From NCBI GenBank assembly GCA_023231005.1, contig JALNWG010000008.1:57515-121514 (forward strand): a stretch of 64,000 nt of DNA, given 5' to 3'. Made by a program: the position numbers and the translations under genes. This DNA comes from Bacteroidales bacterium. GTDB lineage: Bacteria; Bacteroidota; Bacteroidia; Bacteroidales; FEN-979. The first letter of the stretch is position 1. Each line of letters opens with the position of its first letter. The notes under the pieces are model-generated. The model ran no database searches. It was not told the DNA's origin and worked only from the letters and a program-made list of their open reading frames with translations. This document shows, one piece after another, positions 26,221 to 35,846 of this stretch.

Positions 26221-28866
26221 TCAACATTTCAGTTTACTGATTTGCTCCTCAAGAACATGGATCCTTGATATCGCATCGCTTTGCTTTTTCCTTTCAATAT
26301 CAACAACCTGTTGAGGTGCATTATTCACAAAACTGGCATTATTCAGCTTCTGATCCACTTTCTTTAGAAATCCACGGGTATAATTTAGTTCCTCCTCCAT
26401 TTTTCTCAACTCTTCTGTAACATCGATCTTTCCGGTAAGTGGAATAAAAAATTCTGTAGAACCCACCACAAATGGAATTGATCCAGCTATTGACTCTGTA
26501 ACATATTCCAGTTCAGTAATATTACAAAGTTTGCAAACCAGTCCGTCAAAAGTCGGATCCACTACCTCATTATTATTTTTTCGGATAAATAAACGCATCG
26601 GTTCTCTCTGCGGAATGTTTTTTTCTTTCCTTACACTTCGTATCGCCATAATGACCAACTCGGCAAAACCGAATTTTTCGATCAATGTCAAATCAAAATC
26701 TTTCGGTTCAGGTTGGGCTGTAAGCTGAATCGTTTCGCCGGTTTTTCTCTCACGCAACAGATGCCATATTTCTTCCGTAATGAACGGCATAAAAGGATGT
26801 AAAATTTGAATAAGATGCTCAAAGAAGGTGATTACCGATTCAAAAGTATCCGGATCAATGGGCTGTTGGTATCCCGGTTTAATCATTTCTAAAAACCATG
26901 AACAAAAATCATCCCAGGCAAGTTTATACACTGCCATGAGCGCTTCCGATAATCTATATTCTTCTGTCAGAGAATTAATATTCTTCAGGGAAGCATTAAA
27001 AATTGTTTCAAACCAATGGATCGAGACCTTGTTTATTTCGGGTTGACTTAAATTCGCATCAATATCCCATCCTTTTACCAAACGCAACGCATTCCATAAT
27101 TTATTGGAAAAGTTGCGACCTTGTTCTATCAGCGCATCATCATATAGTAAATCATTTCCAGCAGGCGAACACAACAACATACCTACCCGTACAGCATCAG
27201 CGCCATAACGGTTGATGAGTTCCAGTGGTTCAGGAGAATTCCCCAGGGATTTCGACATTTTCCGCCCTTGTCTGTCCCGAACTATTCCGGTAAAATAAAC
27301 ATTTTTAAACGGAATTGCTTTACGATATTCCCAGCCAGCCATGATCATACGTGCAACCCAGAAAAAAATAATTTCTGGGGCAGTTACAAGATCATTGGTT
27401 GGGTAATAATATTTAATATCTGGATTGTCAGGATGCCGAATTCCGTCAAAAACAGAGATGGGCCATAACCAGCTTGAAAACCAAGTATCCAGTACATCTT
27501 CGTCTTGCCTAAGATCTTCCTGCGTTAATTTTAAATCAGGATCTTTAATTTTCGCATTTGCAAGAACCAGTGCCTCTTCTTTTGAGTGGGCAACTACAAA
27601 ATCACCTCCCGGAAGATAATATGCCGGAATCCGATGTCCCCACCACAACTGACGGGAGATACACCAATCTGTCACATTTTCCATCCAATGGCGGTACATA
27701 TTCTTATATTTTGACGGATGGAATTCGATGGTATCATTTTCAACCAATTCAAGAGCAGGTTTCGATAAATCTTTCATCTTCATGAACCATTGTACGGAGA
27801 TACGCGGCTCAATCACCGCATCGGTACGTTCAGAATAACCCACTTTATTCGTATAATCTTCAATTTTTACAAGGTGACCATGCTTTTCAAGTTCTTTGGT
27901 GATTTTTTTCCGGACTATAAAGCGATCTTCACCTATAAAAAGCTGGGCAAGGGGGCTCATCGTCCCATCCGGATTAAAAGTATCAATAACCTCCAGTTTG
28001 TACTTGAGTCCCAGATTATAATCGTTGATATCGTGGGCAGGAGTAACTTTAAGTGCTCCGGTACCAAAATCTCTGTCAACATATTCATCAAAGATGACCG
28101 GAATAGAACGATGAATCAAAGGGACAAGGATCCGTTTGCCTCTAAGATGAGCATACCGCTCATCCTCCGGATGAACACAAATCGCAGTATCTCCCAGAAT
28201 CGTTTCAGGCCGGGTAGTTGCAATAGTGATCCATTCATCATCAGTACCTTCAACCCGGTAACGAACGTAATATAGCTTCGAATGTACCTCTTTGTATATA
28301 ACCTCTTCATCCGAAACAGCCGTCAATGCCTTCGAATCCCAGTTAACCATACGGATTCCCCGATAGATCAAACCCTTATGATACAAATCAACAAAAACAT
28401 CAATCACTGAATTATACAGAGAATCATCCATCGTAAAACAGGTTCGTTCCCAATCACAGGAAGCCCCAAGTTTTTTTAACTGTTCCAGAATAATCCCGCC
28501 ATGCTTGGTTTTCCATTCCCAGGCATGGGTCATAAATTCTTCCCGTGTCAACGTCGATTTGTCAATTCCCGTTTCCTTAAGTTTTGCAACGACTTTAGCT
28601 TCTGTGGCAATAGAAGCATGATCTGTTCCCGGAACCCAGCAGGCATTTTTTCCCAACATCCTGGCACGTCTTACCAAAATATCCTGAATGGTATTGTTGA
28701 GCATGTGTCCCATGTGTAAAACTCCCGTTACATTGGGGGGTGGAATGACAATGCAATAAGGCTCCCGCTGATCAGGGACAGAATGAAAATATCCTTGTTT
28801 TAACCAGTAATCATACCATTTGTCCTCAACTGATGCAGGATCATATTTGGAAGCTATATCCATCAT
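26221..28866 (-). CDS. valS: Valyl-tRNA synthetase
   Basis: Class I aminoacyl-tRNA synthetase that charges tRNA-Val. The 881 residues contain the HIGH-type signature (PPPNVTGVLHMGHML, about residues 42-56) and KMSKSLGN (about 540). The editing domain (TTRPETILGDTAICVHP), the WCISRQLWWGHRIPAYY block, the anticodon-binding domain and the C-terminal coiled coil (ELRKMEEELNYTRGFLKKVDQKL) are present. It is preceded by the DUF58 gene on the same strand with 38 bp between. A weak TAATTTCG box lies upstream; read-through from trxA is also possible. Confidence 0.97.
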   Translation of the reverse strand: MMDIASKYDPASVEDKWYDYWLKQGYFHSVPDQREPYCIVIPPPNVTGVLHMGHMLNNTIQDILVRRARMLGKNACWVPGTDHASIATEAKVVAKLKETGIDKSTLTREEFMTHAWEWKTKHGGIILEQLKKLGASCDWERTCFTMDDSLYNSVIDVFVDLYHKGLIYRGIRMVNWDSKALTAVSDEEVIYKEVHSKLYYVRYRVEGTDDEWITIATTRPETILGDTAICVHPEDERYAHLRGKRILVPLIHRSIPVIFDEYVDRDFGTGALKVTPAHDINDYNLGLKYKLEVIDTFNPDGTMSPLAQLFIGEDRFIVRKKITKELEKHGHLVKIEDYTNKVGYSERTDAVIEPRISVQWFMKMKDLSKPALELVENDTIEFHPSKYKNMYRHWMENVTDWCISRQLWWGHRIPAYYLPGGDFVVAHSKEEALVLANAKIKDPDLKLTQEDLRQDEDVLDTWFSSWLWPISVFDGIRHPDNPDIKYYYPTNDLVTAPEIIFFWVARMIMAGWEYRKAIPFKNVYFTGIVRDRQGRKMSKSLGNSPEPLELINRYGADAVRVGMLLCSPAGNDLLYDDALIEQGRNFSNKLWNALRLVKGWDIDANLSQPEINKVSIHWFETIFNASLKNINSLTEEYRLSEALMAVYKLAWDDFCSWFLEMIKPGYQQPIDPDTFESVITFFEHLIQILHPFMPFITEEIWHLLRERKTGETIQLTAQPEPKDFDLTLIEKFGFAELVIMAIRSVRKEKNIPQREPMRLFIRKNNNEVVDPTFDGLVCKLCNITELEYVTESIAGSIPFVVGSTEFFIPLTGKIDVTEELRKMEEELNYTRGFLKKVDQKLNNASFVNNAPQQVVDIERKKQSDAISRIHVLEEQISKLKC

Positions 28867-28904
28867 AACGTTTCTATTAAAAAGAATAGCGAAATTAGTA
28901 AAAA

Positions 28905-29837
28905 TTAAAAGAGTTTACTTCTCTTTACAAGGTATGGTAAGAGGATCTGCTCAAATCCACTGTTAATGTCGGCCTCTAACATATCAATGAGATATTGTCC
29001 GCAACGCAACCTAAGTTCTTGTTTGAACTTAGTGATCGTTTCAACATACTTTTCTTTTATCCCTGAAGGAAACACCTTCAATTGTTCTCCACTTTCAAGA
29101 TCAATGAATTTGTATGGTCGGTCTTCAAAATTAAAATCCAGCTCCTTGCTTTTGTCCACGACATGAAAAAGAATGACTTCATGTTTGTTATGCCGCAGAT
29201 GTTGCAATGCAGAAAAAAGCTCCTCTGTTTGAAAATTATTTTCAAACATATCGCTGAGGATGATCACCAGCGACCGTTGATGGATCCGTTCCGATAATTC
29301 GTGAATAGCCTGTGCTGCCATGGTCGTTTTTATTTGTGAAGGATCACGCGGAACCAATAGCTTTTCCAGCTCTGAATAAAGATAACGATGATGGACAAGG
29401 CTCGATTTGGCAAGTGTATGAAGCTCGATGGCATCAGAAAAAACACTTATTCCAACAGCATCTCTTTGTTTACGCAAAAGGTAGATTAACGCAGCAGCGA
29501 TATAAACCGAGAATGCAATTTTATTCGGATGGTCGATATCCGGTTTTGAAAGAACCGGATAATACATTGAAGAAGAGTTATCGATTAAAATCTGACAACG
29601 AAGATTGGTTTCCTCTTCATATCTTTTCGAATAAAGACGGTCTGTCTTTCCAAAAAGTTTCCAGTCAATCGCTCGGATCGATTCACCATTGTTATACAAT
29701 CGGTGTTCAGCAAATTCTACACTAAAACCATGAAAGGGGCTTTTATGCAAACCAGTAATAAAACCTTCAACAACCTGACGGGCTAAAAATTCAAGAGAGG
29801 AAAATTGTTCTAATCTGCTTTGATCAATGGGTGACAC
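28905..29837 (-). CDS. DUF58 domain protein with VWA-like fold
   Basis: A 310-residue protein with the DUF58 signatures FSVEFAEHRLYNNGESIRAIDWKLFGKT, an arginine-rich RYEEETNLRCQILIDNSSSM block carrying a DxSxS metal-ion-dependent adhesion site, and SLVIILSDMFEN. Family members act with MoxR AAA+ ATPases and BatA-type membrane proteins in envelope stress and aerotolerance in Bacteroidota. No moxR gene is adjacent. It starts nine bases after the trxA stop, so trxA-DUF58 is probably one transcript. A BatA-type gene lies about 10 kb away on the other strand. Confidence 0.88.
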   Translation of the reverse strand: MSPIDQSRLEQFSSLEFLARQVVEGFITGLHKSPFHGFSVEFAEHRLYNNGESIRAIDWKLFGKTDRLYSKRYEEETNLRCQILIDNSSSMYYPVLSKPDIDHPNKIAFSVYIAAALIYLLRKQRDAVGISVFSDAIELHTLAKSSLVHHRYLYSELEKLLVPRDPSQIKTTMAAQAIHELSERIHQRSLVIILSDMFENNFQTEELFSALQHLRHNKHEVILFHVVDKSKELDFNFEDRPYKFIDLESGEQLKVFPSGIKEKYVETITKFKQELRLRCGQYLIDMLEADINSGFEQILLPYLVKRSKLF

Positions 29838-29846
29838 AAATGTCTG

Positions 29847-30164
29847 TTATATATATTTTTCGATCATGGCTTTATATGAAGCCTTTGGCACAGCACCAAC
29901 CAATTTGTCAACAACCTGCCCTCCTTTGATAAATAAAACAGTGGGAATATTTCTGACCTTATATAAAGCTGTTACAGTAGGATTATCGTCAACATTCATT
30001 TCGCCAGCAACGATCCGGTCTCCGTACTCAGCTGCCAGTTCATGAATAATCGGGGAAACCATGCGACAGGGGCCACACCATTCGGCAGAAAGATCCACTA
30101 TTGCTAATTTGTCACTTTTAACAATCTTTTCTTCAAAATTTGCGTCAGTTAGAGTCTCGAACAT
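29847..30164 (-). CDS. trxA: Thioredoxin
   Basis: A 105-residue cytoplasmic thioredoxin with the redox-active WCGPC motif (about residues 29-33) in VDLSAEWCGPCRMVSP, the buried Asp-containing strand and the cis-Pro loop (VRNIPTVLFIKGG). It reduces protein disulfides using thioredoxin reductase, which is not in the window. Complete and typical. Confidence 0.96.
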   Translation of the reverse strand: MFETLTDANFEEKIVKSDKLAIVDLSAEWCGPCRMVSPIIHELAAEYGDRIVAGEMNVDDNPTVTALYKVRNIPTVLFIKGGQVVDKLVGAVPKASYKAMIEKYI

Positions 30165-30201
30165 ATCTAATGGTTTTAAATGTTATATGATAATACATTT
30201 G

Positions 30202-30209
30202 CAAAGTTA
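30202..30209 (-). promoter_or_regulatory. Bacteroidota -7 promoter element for trxA
   Basis: On the minus strand TAACTTTG matches TAnnTTTG in the 62-bp gap between dnaE and trxA, about 38 bases before the trxA ATG. No -33 element at the usual spacing is clear. Confidence 0.5.
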
Positions 30210-30226
30210 CAAAAATATATTCTTCT

Positions 30227-33200
30227 TCAGTCGCCAATTACCTTCACCTGAATATCAGGCAACTCGGATAATGCATGAATCATCTCCCTGGCATTGACCC
30301 GGTATTTTTTCGAAGGAAGATCCACGGCAACATTATCAATCACATCCAGAATCCTAATCCGGAGGGCACATTTTCCCTTATGTTGCTTCGTCAACTGATG
30401 GAGTGTTTTAACAGTTTCAACCGAAAGTTCGTCAAGTCCAATGGTCAGATACAGAACTTTTGCCAGCTTATCCATAACCTCCGATAAAAGAATAATATTA
30501 TTTACCCGTATTGACATTTGATCCGGATTATCAAACCGTGATTCAATACGGGCTTTAATAAACACGTATTGTCCCTCTTCCAAAAAATGTTTCCATTTCA
30601 GATATTCCTCTGAAAAAACCATCAGGTGAATGAAATTAAAGTAATCTTCCACAGCAAAAGATCCGTATGATTTTCCGGTTTTCCCTGTTTTATGTTGAGC
30701 CTCAATTACGATCCCTGCAAAAGTGATCTCCTTGCCTTTGAAAGGTTTTAAATCCTGCTTCAGTTCATCGATGGAAACATTACAGAATTGTTCAATTTCA
30801 AAACGGAAGTCATCCAGGGGATGTCCACTCATATAAAAACCCGTCACTTCCTTTTCATACTTCAATTGTTCCAATTTGGTCCAAGGCCGGCAATCGGGTA
30901 ATGCGAGCTCTTTTAGCTGAACCTCTTCCGACTCTCCGAACAGGGATTGCTGCATGGAGTCCTTCCTGGCATGAAAATCTGTAGCATGACGCAGAATCTT
31001 CTCCAGAAATAAGAGATCATCACTATTTTCCTGATAAAAATATTGGGATCGGTGAGTATTCTCAAAACAATCAAATGCTCCGGCTTTCGCCAATGATTCC
31101 ATACACCTTTTATTTACCATGTGAGAATTAACCCGCCGGGTAAGGTCAAAAATATTCGCGAAAGGTCCATTCTTCACTCTTTCTTCTACGATACTTTGAA
31201 CAGCCGCCTCTCCCACATTCTTTATCCCTGCCATACCAAACCGGATTTCCCCTTTTTTGTTGGCCACAAACGCCATTGCGCTTTCATTCACATCGGGGCC
31301 CAATACAGGAATTTTCATTCGCTTACATTCATCAAGCAAAAGCGCAATTTCTTTCAAATCATTCAAATTCCTACTTAATACCGCAGCCATAAACTCAGAG
31401 GGAAAATATGCTTTTAAATAGGCCATTCTGTATGCCACATAGGCATAACAGGTAGAATGAGATTTGTTGAAAGCATAATTGGCAAATGCTTCCCAGTCTT
31501 TCCAGATTTTTGTAACAATCGTGATGTCATGTCCGTTTTTCTTACAACCCTCAAAAAACTTGGGCTTCAGTTTAACCATCATGGCTTCTATCTTCTTTCC
31601 CATCGCCTTTCGCAATGAATCGGCTTCGCCTTTGGTAAATCCGGCCAATTGTTGCGACAACAACATTACCTGTTCCTGATATACCGTAATACCATAAGTA
31701 TCTTTCAGATACTTCTCCATTATCGGAATATCATAGGTGATTTTTTCCCGGCCATGCTTGCGATTAATAAAACTTGGAATGTATTCCATCGGGCCTGGCC
31801 GGTAAAGCGCATTCATAGCGATCAAATCCTCTATTTTATTCGGTTTGAGATCCTTGAGGTACTTTTTCATTCCATCCGACTCAAACTGAAAAATTCCGGT
31901 TGTCCTTCCCTGACTGAACAATTCGTAAGTTTTATCGTCATCAAAGGGAATATTCTCTATATCCAAATCAATGCCCTGAGAAATCTTAATATTCTTTATT
32001 GAATCTTTGATGATTGCCAGGGTTTTCAATCCCAGGAAATCCATCTTCAACATTCCTACTTTCTCAATATAGGATCCATCAAATTGGGTAATAAAAAGGT
32101 CTGATTCTTTGGAGATAGTAATGGGAATATAATCGGTTAACTGGCCTTTACTGATAATAATTCCGCAAGCATGAATTCCGGTTTGCCGGATCGACCCTTC
32201 CAGACTTTCAGCATATTTGAGTGTTTCTGCGATCAGCTTATTAGAAGAAGATCGGGCTGTTTTCAATTCAGGGACCTCCTCATAAGCCGTTTTTAAGGTA
32301 ATACCCGGGCGTGTTGGTATCATCTTAGTCAATCGGGTCACCTCATCCAGCGGCAACCGTTGTACACGGCCCACGTCACGGATGGCTCCTTTTGCCGCCA
32401 TCGTTCCAAACGTGATTACTTGTGCTACTTTATCCCGCCCATATTTATTTACAACCCACTTTAACACCTTATCCCGTCCATCTTCATCAAAATCGATATC
32501 AATATCCGGCATCGATATCCGATCAGGATTCAGAAATCGTTCAAACAGCAAATCGTATTGAAGAGGATTAACATCAGTGATCCGGATACAATAAGCTACT
32601 ACCGATCCTGCCGCAGAGCCACGTCCTGGTCCTACGGAAACATCCATTTCACGTGCAGCCTTTAGAAAATCCTGGACAATAAGAAAATAGCCAGGAAATC
32701 CCATTCTTTTTATGGTAGCCAATTCAAAATCTATCCGTTCCCGAATTTCGGGTGTAATCTCTAAATACCTTTTTGCAGCTCCTTTATATGTAAGATGACG
32801 CAAATATTCATCCGCATCAGAAAAATTTTCAGGGACAGGAAAATCCGGCATGAGCGGTTTCCGGTCTAAGCTGTAATCTCCAATTTTCCCGAACACTTCC
32901 ATCGTGTTCTCCAAGGCTTCCGGAATATCGGCAAAAAGGGTATTCATCTCTTCCTTCGATTTGAACCATTCTTGACCGGTATAGCGCATCCTTCCAGGAT
33001 CATCAATAAATTTACCTGTGTTTAAGCATAATAATCTTTCATGAGCTGCAGCATCTTCTTCATTTAGAAAATGGACATCATTGGTGGCTATTACTTTGAC
33101 CTGATGTTTGCGCGACAATTTGACAAGCGCCTCACAAACCACCTGTTGTCTCTTGTAAACCTCATTGTCCAGGGTTGGATCCGTGGCTGGATGACGCATC

Positions 33201-33724
33201 AGTTCAAGATAAAAATCAGAACCGAACAAACTCTTATACTCAAGAATTACCTGTTCGGCTTTTTCAATGTTACCGGCAAGAATAGCGCGTGGAATTTCAC
33301 CCGCCAAACAAGCCGAAGATGCAATTAAACCTTCGTGATAAATCTCCAACAGTTCCTTGTCAATTCTGGGTTTATAGTAATGACCCTCTGTCCATGAAAA
33401 TGAGATAAGTTTAACCAGGTTTTGATAGCCAATTCCATTTTTCGCCAATAGGATTAAATGATCACCCTTCCGGTCGATCAACTCGGTTTTATCTTTACGA
33501 TTTCGCCTGGCAACATAAGTTTCACAACCAAATATTGGTTTAAAATTTGGCTGTTTATCGGCGGCTTCTGCAAACTCTTTAATGCCATAAAGATTTCCGT
33601 GATCGGTCACAGCGGCACCCGGCATTCCAAGTTTCACTGCCTTCGTTACCATGTCACCGATCCGTGTGGCACCATCCAGGATCGAATATTGGGTATGTAA
33701 GTGTAAATGAACAAAATCTATCAT
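30227..33724 (-). CDS. dnaE: DNA polymerase III subunit alpha
   Basis: Replicative polymerase, C-family, 1165 residues. An N-terminal PHP domain (FVHLHLHTQYSILDGATR) precedes the palm with the catalytic acidic cluster PDIDIDFDEDGRD (about residue 410), GPGRGSAAGS, the LYRPGPMEYIPSFI block and YQEQVM. The helix-hairpin-helix region (GIKNVGEAAVQSI) and an OB-fold (ITFAGIVIEAQHKTGKTGK) follow. The protein is complete. It is divergent from the DUF2231 gene, with 132 bp between the two start codons. Confidence 0.97.
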   Translation of the reverse strand: MIDFVHLHLHTQYSILDGATRIGDMVTKAVKLGMPGAAVTDHGNLYGIKEFAEAADKQPNFKPIFGCETYVARRNRKDKTELIDRKGDHLILLAKNGIGYQNLVKLISFSWTEGHYYKPRIDKELLEIYHEGLIASSACLAGEIPRAILAGNIEKAEQVILEYKSLFGSDFYLELMRHPATDPTLDNEVYKRQQVVCEALVKLSRKHQVKVIATNDVHFLNEEDAAAHERLLCLNTGKFIDDPGRMRYTGQEWFKSKEEMNTLFADIPEALENTMEVFGKIGDYSLDRKPLMPDFPVPENFSDADEYLRHLTYKGAAKRYLEITPEIRERIDFELATIKRMGFPGYFLIVQDFLKAAREMDVSVGPGRGSAAGSVVAYCIRITDVNPLQYDLLFERFLNPDRISMPDIDIDFDEDGRDKVLKWVVNKYGRDKVAQVITFGTMAAKGAIRDVGRVQRLPLDEVTRLTKMIPTRPGITLKTAYEEVPELKTARSSSNKLIAETLKYAESLEGSIRQTGIHACGIIISKGQLTDYIPITISKESDLFITQFDGSYIEKVGMLKMDFLGLKTLAIIKDSIKNIKISQGIDLDIENIPFDDDKTYELFSQGRTTGIFQFESDGMKKYLKDLKPNKIEDLIAMNALYRPGPMEYIPSFINRKHGREKITYDIPIMEKYLKDTYGITVYQEQVMLLSQQLAGFTKGEADSLRKAMGKKIEAMMVKLKPKFFEGCKKNGHDITIVTKIWKDWEAFANYAFNKSHSTCYAYVAYRMAYLKAYFPSEFMAAVLSRNLNDLKEIALLLDECKRMKIPVLGPDVNESAMAFVANKKGEIRFGMAGIKNVGEAAVQSIVEERVKNGPFANIFDLTRRVNSHMVNKRCMESLAKAGAFDCFENTHRSQYFYQENSDDLLFLEKILRHATDFHARKDSMQQSLFGESEEVQLKELALPDCRPWTKLEQLKYEKEVTGFYMSGHPLDDFRFEIEQFCNVSIDELKQDLKPFKGKEITFAGIVIEAQHKTGKTGKSYGSFAVEDYFNFIHLMVFSEEYLKWKHFLEEGQYVFIKARIESRFDNPDQMSIRVNNIILLSEVMDKLAKVLYLTIGLDELSVETVKTLHQLTKQHKGKCALRIRILDVIDNVAVDLPSKKYRVNAREMIHALSELPDIQVKVIGD

Positions 33725-33804
33725 CTCAGGGAGGAAAAAAAACTACAGAAATCAAAGTTGTAAAAGTATCCGAAAAAATGTTTCGTTCTGTAATTGTTCA
33801 TAAA

Positions 33805-33836
33805 TTTGCATTGGGATATCCAGTTTTGTACATTTG
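33805..33836 (+). promoter_or_regulatory. Bacteroidota promoter for the DUF2231 gene
   Basis: TTTG (33805-33808), 20 bp, TACATTTG (33829-33836) is a textbook -33/-7 pair ending 20 bases before ATG 33857. A second TAAATTTG at 33801-33808 overlaps the -33 element. Confidence 0.75.
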
Positions 33837-33856
33837 TGTTTCTTAACAAGAAGGAT

Positions 33857-34285
33857 ATGTTTAGCGCAACTCATTTTCATCCGATGATGGTTCATTTTCC
33901 CATTGCCATTATAATTATCGGTTTTCTTGCCGACCTTGCAGGTGTTTTTTTTAGAAAAGATAAATGTCTGACAAAAATGGGATATTGGCTTGAAATAGTT
34001 GGGATGATCACTGCGATTTTAGCTTTTGGAACCGGTTATTTCTTCACTAATCCCATGGAAGGTGAAGCCGGGTTAGCGCGTGAGCAGCATGAATTTTTTG
34101 CCACATTTACCTTGATTACAATCATCCTTGCAACCCTGTTTCGCATTGTAATCAATTATCTGAAAAAAGAAGAATCCAACCTGAAATATCTTTCACTGGG
34201 GTTGTTTTTTTTAGGTTTCGTATTTGTTTCCATCACTGGTTATCTGGGAGGAACACTGGTACTCGATTATATGATCGGAATGTAG
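33857..34285 (+). CDS. DUF2231 family integral membrane protein
   Basis: 142 residues with four predicted transmembrane helices (about 12-30, 45-63, 84-102 and 112-131). The opening FSATHFHPMMVHFPIAIIIIG, with its HPMxVHFPI signature, is characteristic of DUF2231, a family of unknown function suspected to bind heme through such histidines. The longer in-frame ORF start at 33794 lies upstream of the promoter, so ATG 33857 is chosen. The gene stands alone. Confidence 0.82.
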   Translation: MFSATHFHPMMVHFPIAIIIIGFLADLAGVFFRKDKCLTKMGYWLEIVGMITAILAFGTGYFFTNPMEGEAGLAREQHEFFATFTLITIILATLFRIVINYLKKEESNLKYLSLGLFFLGFVFVSITGYLGGTLVLDYMIGM

Positions 34286-34359
34286 AATATCTATAGAAAA
34301 TTAGGATGACAGACCTGGAAGACATTTTGGTTGCCAGTTCTCTATCATCTACTTTACCA

Positions 34360-34480
34360 ACCATTATACAATCATTATACATCGACTGAACGACCATTAT
34401 ACACCGACTGAACACCGACTGAACACCGACTGAACAACCATTGAACAACCCTTATACAACCATTGAACAACCCTTATTCA
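34360..34480. repeat. Tandem array of eleven 11-bp units
   Basis: The 121 bp divide exactly into eleven 11-bp units in three flavours: ACCATTATACA-type (units 1, 2, 4), CCGACTGAACA-type (units 3, 5, 6, 7; 5-7 identical) and an alternating ACCATTGAACA/ACCCTTATACA pair (units 8-11, effectively two copies of a 22-bp unit with one difference). All share a C at position 2 and end mostly in ACA. No spacers separate the units. Intergenic, 200 bp upstream of rpsP. Confidence 0.85.
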
Positions 34481-34624
34481 AAATGCAAATAAGCACAAAA
34501 AGCGTCAAAACGTCCATTGCTATAACAAATACGACTGGTGCGCCAAATTCCTCAATCCGTATTCAAAATCAAAATGGTGCAGATCTTTTTCGGGGAAGAA
34601 ATTTTTACCTTTTGATTTTATTTA

Positions 34625-34655
34625 TTGGTTAATTCGAAAATAATCCCGAATTTTG
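34625..34655 (+). promoter_or_regulatory. Probable promoter of rpsP-rimM
   Basis: TTG (34625-34627), 20 bp, GAATTTTG (34648-34655) matches the Bacteroidota -33/-7 layout except for G in place of the first T of TAnnTTTG. It ends 30 bases before the rpsP ATG. Confidence 0.55.
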
Positions 34656-34685
34656 CACCCCTTAAAATAATTAATCAATTAATCA

Positions 34686-35294
34686 ATGCCAACGAAAATC
34701 AGATTACAAAGAAGAGGTAAAAAAGGTCAAGCTTTTTACCACATTGTTATTGCGGATGGTCGTGCACCACGTGACGGAAAGTTCATTGAACAAATTGGTA
34801 CGTATAACCCGGTCGCTAAACCCGCAGAAATTGAGCTCAATTTCGACAAAGCCTTAAACTGGCTGAAGAAAGGAGCCCAACCAACCGATACCGTAAAAGC
34901 CCTCTTGGCTTTAAAAGGTGTTATTTATAAAAACCACCTTTTAAAAGGGGTTCAAAAAGGAGCGATGACTGTTGAACAGGCTGAAGTTAAATTCCAAACC
35001 TGGCTCGAAGAAAAACAACAGAAAATTGCAAGTAAAATCAAAGAACAGGAACTTCTTGTAAAAGACTCCCACAAGAAGGCTTTGGATGAAGAGATAAAAG
35101 TGAACGAAGCAAAGGCTGAAGCCATTGCAAAAAAAATAGCCAAATTACATCTTGATGAAGCTGCTAAGGCTGCTGAAGCTGCCAAATCTATTGAAGCCGC
35201 TCAAGCTACTGTATCTCCTTCAACTTCTGAAGTTTCAGGAAGTAACGAAGCAACTGGTGAAACTACCGAAACAGCGCCTGCTGTTCAGGAATAA
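34686..35294 (+). CDS. rpsP: 30S ribosomal protein S16 with long C-terminal extension
   Basis: Residues 1-80 are canonical S16 (KIRLQRRGKKGQAFYHIVIADGR, RDGKFIEQIGTYNP). About 120 further residues form a Lys/Glu/Ala-rich helical tail (LDEEIKVNEAKAEAIAKKIAK, AAKAAEAAKS) ending in a Ser/Thr/Glu-rich segment. Such extended S16 proteins of around 180-200 residues are usual in Bacteroidota, whereas the E. coli protein has 82. It begins the rpsP-rimM-trmN6 cluster. Confidence 0.95.
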   Translation: MPTKIRLQRRGKKGQAFYHIVIADGRAPRDGKFIEQIGTYNPVAKPAEIELNFDKALNWLKKGAQPTDTVKALLALKGVIYKNHLLKGVQKGAMTVEQAEVKFQTWLEEKQQKIASKIKEQELLVKDSHKKALDEEIKVNEAKAEAIAKKIAKLHLDEAAKAAEAAKSIEAAQATVSPSTSEVSGSNEATGETTETAPAVQE

Positions 35295-35315
35295 AGCACA
35301 ACATTCTCTATCCTT

Positions 35316-35840
35316 ATGAATAAGGATGATTTTTATTACCTTGGAAAAGTCTTAAAGACGTATGGCAATAAGGGTCAATTACTTGTTCAGATGGAAGTAG
35401 ATAACCCTGAAAATTATCTTGATCTGGAATCCGTTTACATCGATACACATGGTGAACGGATTCCTTTTTTTCTTACATCCCTGGAACTGAAACATCATCG
35501 ACGGGCTATCTTCCAATTTCACGACATCAATTCGGTGGAGGACGCAGAAGTTTTTTCCGGTTTGGAAATGTATCTTCCCGTTACCCAACTTCCGATACTG
35601 GAAGGAAACGGATTTTATTTCCATGAAGTAATTGGATATACTGTTACAGATTCCCACCACGGAAATATCGGATCGGTTGAAGATATCCTCGAATTGCCAC
35701 AACAATCGCTTTTACAGATCCGTCATGGTGATAAAGAAATTCTGATCCCGATAGTTGATGAAATCATTAAATCGGTAAATCATCAGCAGAAAAAAATTGA
35801 AATTGAAGCTCCCGCAGGATTAATTGACATCTATCTCTAA
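35316..35840 (+). CDS. rimM: Ribosome maturation factor RimM
   Basis: 174 residues: an N-terminal RimM barrel (YYLGKVLKTYGNKGQLLVQM) and a C-terminal PRC-barrel (GYTVTDSHHGNIGSVEDIL, ILIPIVDEIIKSVN). It binds S19 and assists maturation of the 30S head. It follows rpsP by 21 bp, the conserved order, but trmD and rplS are not next; a tRNA methyltransferase gene follows instead. Confidence 0.93.
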   Translation: MNKDDFYYLGKVLKTYGNKGQLLVQMEVDNPENYLDLESVYIDTHGERIPFFLTSLELKHHRRAIFQFHDINSVEDAEVFSGLEMYLPVTQLPILEGNGFYFHEVIGYTVTDSHHGNIGSVEDILELPQQSLLQIRHGDKEILIPIVDEIIKSVNHQQKKIEIEAPAGLIDIYL

Positions 35841-35846
35841 GGATTG

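Larger units (their letters stand above)
34286..34685. other. 400-bp intergenic region with an 11-bp tandem array and the rpsP promoter
   Basis: No credible gene lies between the DUF2231 gene and rpsP. Short ORFs on both strands run through an 11-bp-period repeat, which shifts frame at each unit and has no coding character. The stretch holds the repeat array in its first half and the rpsP promoter near its end; the 145 bp between them shows no recognisable element. Confidence 0.75.

Noticed and set aside
34360..34480. Possible CRISPR array
   Set aside because: Units are 11 bp and contiguous, with no unique spacers, and no cas genes are in the window.
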